Source: an uncultured Lachnospiraceae bacterium (GTDB lineage: Bacteria; Bacillota; Clostridia; Lachnospirales; Lachnospiraceae). Taken from it: a stretch of DNA of 64,000 nucleotides. The notes below the pieces were generated by a model. That model made no database searches, had not been told where the DNA came from, and worked only from the letters and a program-made list of their open reading frames with translations. Below, in pieces: positions 61,671 to 64,000 of this stretch. The translations under genes were made by a program, and so were the position numbers. How positions within the stretch are numbered: position 1 is the first letter of the stretch; each line of letters starts with the position of its first letter. Location: positions 1 through 64,000 of the forward strand of contig CADCIK010000029.1 in assembly GCA_902801415.1 (NCBI GenBank). The letters run 5' to 3'.

Positions 61671-61880
61671 ATGTTAAATTTGAACCTTCAGTTCTTTGCC
61701 CATAAAAAGGGAATGGGATCCACCAAGAACGGTCGTGATTCCAGCATCCACCCCGGCCTTAATGTAGGCATCGGCGGCGATGACACTCTGTATGCGCTGA
61801 CAGACGGAATCCTTCGCTTTGAGCGCGTAGGTAAGGACAAGAAGAGAGCTTCTGTTCACCCCGTCGAGGCTCAGCAGTAA
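61671..61880 (+). CDS. rpmA: 50S ribosomal protein L27 lacking an internal segment
   Basis: Only 69 residues, about 28 fewer than usual. The N-terminal extension with the Prp cut site ([13 protein letters not shown]) and GSTKNGRDS are normal, as is the C-terminal half from [27 protein letters not shown]. Missing between Ser24 and Ser25 (near 61742) is the block that in other L27 proteins reads ESKRLG.KRADGQ.V.AGNILYRQRGT; the loss is in frame. That block forms much of the folded core and contacts 23S rRNA. Ribosome site GAGGAGG. Confidence 0.9.
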   Translation: MLNLNLQFFAHKKGMGSTKNGRDSSIHPGLNVGIGGDDTLYALTDGILRFERVGKDKKRASVHPVEAQQ

Positions 61881-61909
61881 TTACTGCAGGGAATACCGAG
61901 GAATGTAAG

Positions 61910-63281
<1,372 letters not shown>

Positions 63282-63317
63282 TCCATGTGACAATATTGAT
63301 ATATATAAGGAGATACT

Positions 63318-63608
63318 ATGTTAACCAGTAAGCAGAGATCTTACCTGATCGGGCTTTCCAACCAGCTTGATCCCGTGATCCAGATCGGTAAGAACGGCGT
63401 CAGCCCCGAAGCGGTGATTTCCGCGGAAGAGGCCTTCAACACGAGAGAGCTCGTAAAAGGCGCTGTGATGAAGATGGCCCCTGAGACCCCCAGAGAGGCG
63501 GCGGAGACACTTGCGGGCAGAACCCGCTCCCAGGTCGTAATGGTGATCGGAAGGAAATTTGTACTCTATAAGCCTTTTAAAGAAAACCCCAAGATCGTTC
63601 TTCCATAA
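63318..63608 (+). CDS. yhbY: YhbY family RNA-binding protein (CRM domain)
   Basis: 96 residues, a single CRM domain: LTSKQRSYLIGLSNQLDPVIQIGKNGVSPEAV with the QIGKNG loop that binds RNA, and TRSQVVMVIGRKFVLYK. Associated with pre-50S particles. Lies between obgE and nadD, a common order in Firmicutes. Ribosome site AAGGAG. Confidence 0.95.
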   Translation: MLTSKQRSYLIGLSNQLDPVIQIGKNGVSPEAVISAEEAFNTRELVKGAVMKMAPETPREAAETLAGRTRSQVVMVIGRKFVLYKPFKENPKIVLP

Positions 63609-63623
63609 AAGGGGATACAAGTG

Positions 63624-64000
63624 ATGAAAGAGACCGCGAAAAGAGAGAAAATCGGCATTCTGGGAGGGACTTTTGATCCCATCCACCTGGGACATCTGAT
63701 CATTGCGGAGCAGGCCAGGGACCAGTACGGGCTGGACAAGGTGCTTCTGATCCCGTCCGGCCATTCCTACTTTAAGGATCACCGCAAGCAGAAAGTACAG
63801 CCGCCGCAGACAAGGCTCATCATGACGCGCATCGCCGCAGAAGGGTATGCGCCGTTTGAAGTTTCTGAGATAGAAGTGAACAGGCCCGGCAATTCCTACA
63901 GCTATGAGACACTGGAGGAGATCGCCGCACAGAATCCCGAAGCGGAGCTCTACTTTATTGTAGGGGCTGATACAGTCTGCTCCATGCGCACGTGGAGAGA
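63624..64000 (+). CDS. nadD: Nicotinate-nucleotide adenylyltransferase NadD (cut by window end)
   Basis: Only the first 125 codons are in the window and the frame stays open to base 64000. KIGILGGTFDPIHLGHLIIAEQARDQYGLDKVLLIPSGHSYFKD contains the nucleotidyltransferase GGTFDPIHxGH motif of NadD; IVGADTVCSMRTW near the edge is also typical. It adenylates nicotinate mononucleotide in NAD synthesis. Start at ATG 63624 (GTG at 63621 also possible), AAGGGGA upstream. Confidence 0.93.
   Translation, partial: MKETAKREKIGILGGTFDPIHLGHLIIAEQARDQYGLDKVLLIPSGHSYFKDHRKQKVQPPQTRLIMTRIAAEGYAPFEVSEIEVNRPGNSYSYETLEEIAAQNPEAELYFIVGADTVCSMRTWR

Overview
The window looks like a chromosomal piece of an anaerobic, low-oxygen-adapted Firmicute of the class Clostridia, most likely Lachnospiraceae. 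This rests on a clostridial rnfCDGEAB cluster with ApbE, an L27 that begins with the Prp-cleaved extension next to a Prp protease, RecU, GerW/YtfJ, the asp23-fakA-recG and dgt-dnaG-rpoD gene orders, tRNA genes without encoded CCA, and moderately GC-rich codon use. Nearly everything is on the + strand. The exceptions are a YprB-type nuclease, two tRNA-Leu genes, rpsT and rpmB. I see no phage, insertion sequence or CRISPR array.

Layout. 1-8795: S1 protein (perhaps the tail of an IspH-S1 fusion), YprB-like nuclease, threonine synthase, two aminopeptidases with a 6S-like RNA between them, and queA. 8870-16329: a cell-surface polysaccharide cluster (DUF4422 glycosyltransferase, Wzy-like polymerase, Wzx-like flippase, transglutaminase-like protein, a Wzz protein with a decayed tyrosine-kinase domain, CotH-like kinase). 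16484-22839: the Rnf ion-pumping complex plus apbE, with rnfA interrupted. 22856-32099: pyridoxamine kinase, tRNA-Val pair, tRNA-Leu pair, dgt-dnaG-rpoD-trmK-nif3 and a uridine-kinase-like protein. 32169-34746: rnpB and two COG0523 metallochaperone-type GTPases, one with a His/Asp tandem-repeat tract, the other broken and fused to a DUF1980 domain. 35035-41577: rpsT, a LicD/glycosyltransferase/cytidylyltransferase/SDR surface-polymer group interleaved with ytfI-ytfJ-like genes, and rpmB. 41772-55616: asp23-fakA-recG-degV, a type IIA topoisomerase pair, rsmD-coaD and neighbours, an RluA enzyme and recU. 55708-60790: hisZGDB and a HisI-HisE protein behind a palindromic operator. 60993-64000: rplU-prp-rpmA, obgE, yhbY and the start of nadD.

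Two things stand out. First, a family of about 150-bp structured elements (24068-24217, 34831-34972, 41135-41293) sits in three of the four convergent gene junctions of the window and nowhere else. The third copy shares little primary sequence with the others but keeps the fold and the motif TGAGCRAGCTCCC, which suggests selection on an RNA or DNA structure. Second, several strongly conserved genes carry short internal lesions: rnfA and the second COG0523 gene each lack roughly 20 nt with loss of frame, rpmA lacks about 28 codons in frame, prp has extra residues between its catalytic His and Cys, and the signal peptide of the transglutaminase protein lies in another frame than its domain. Assembly error has to be excluded before any of these is read as biology.
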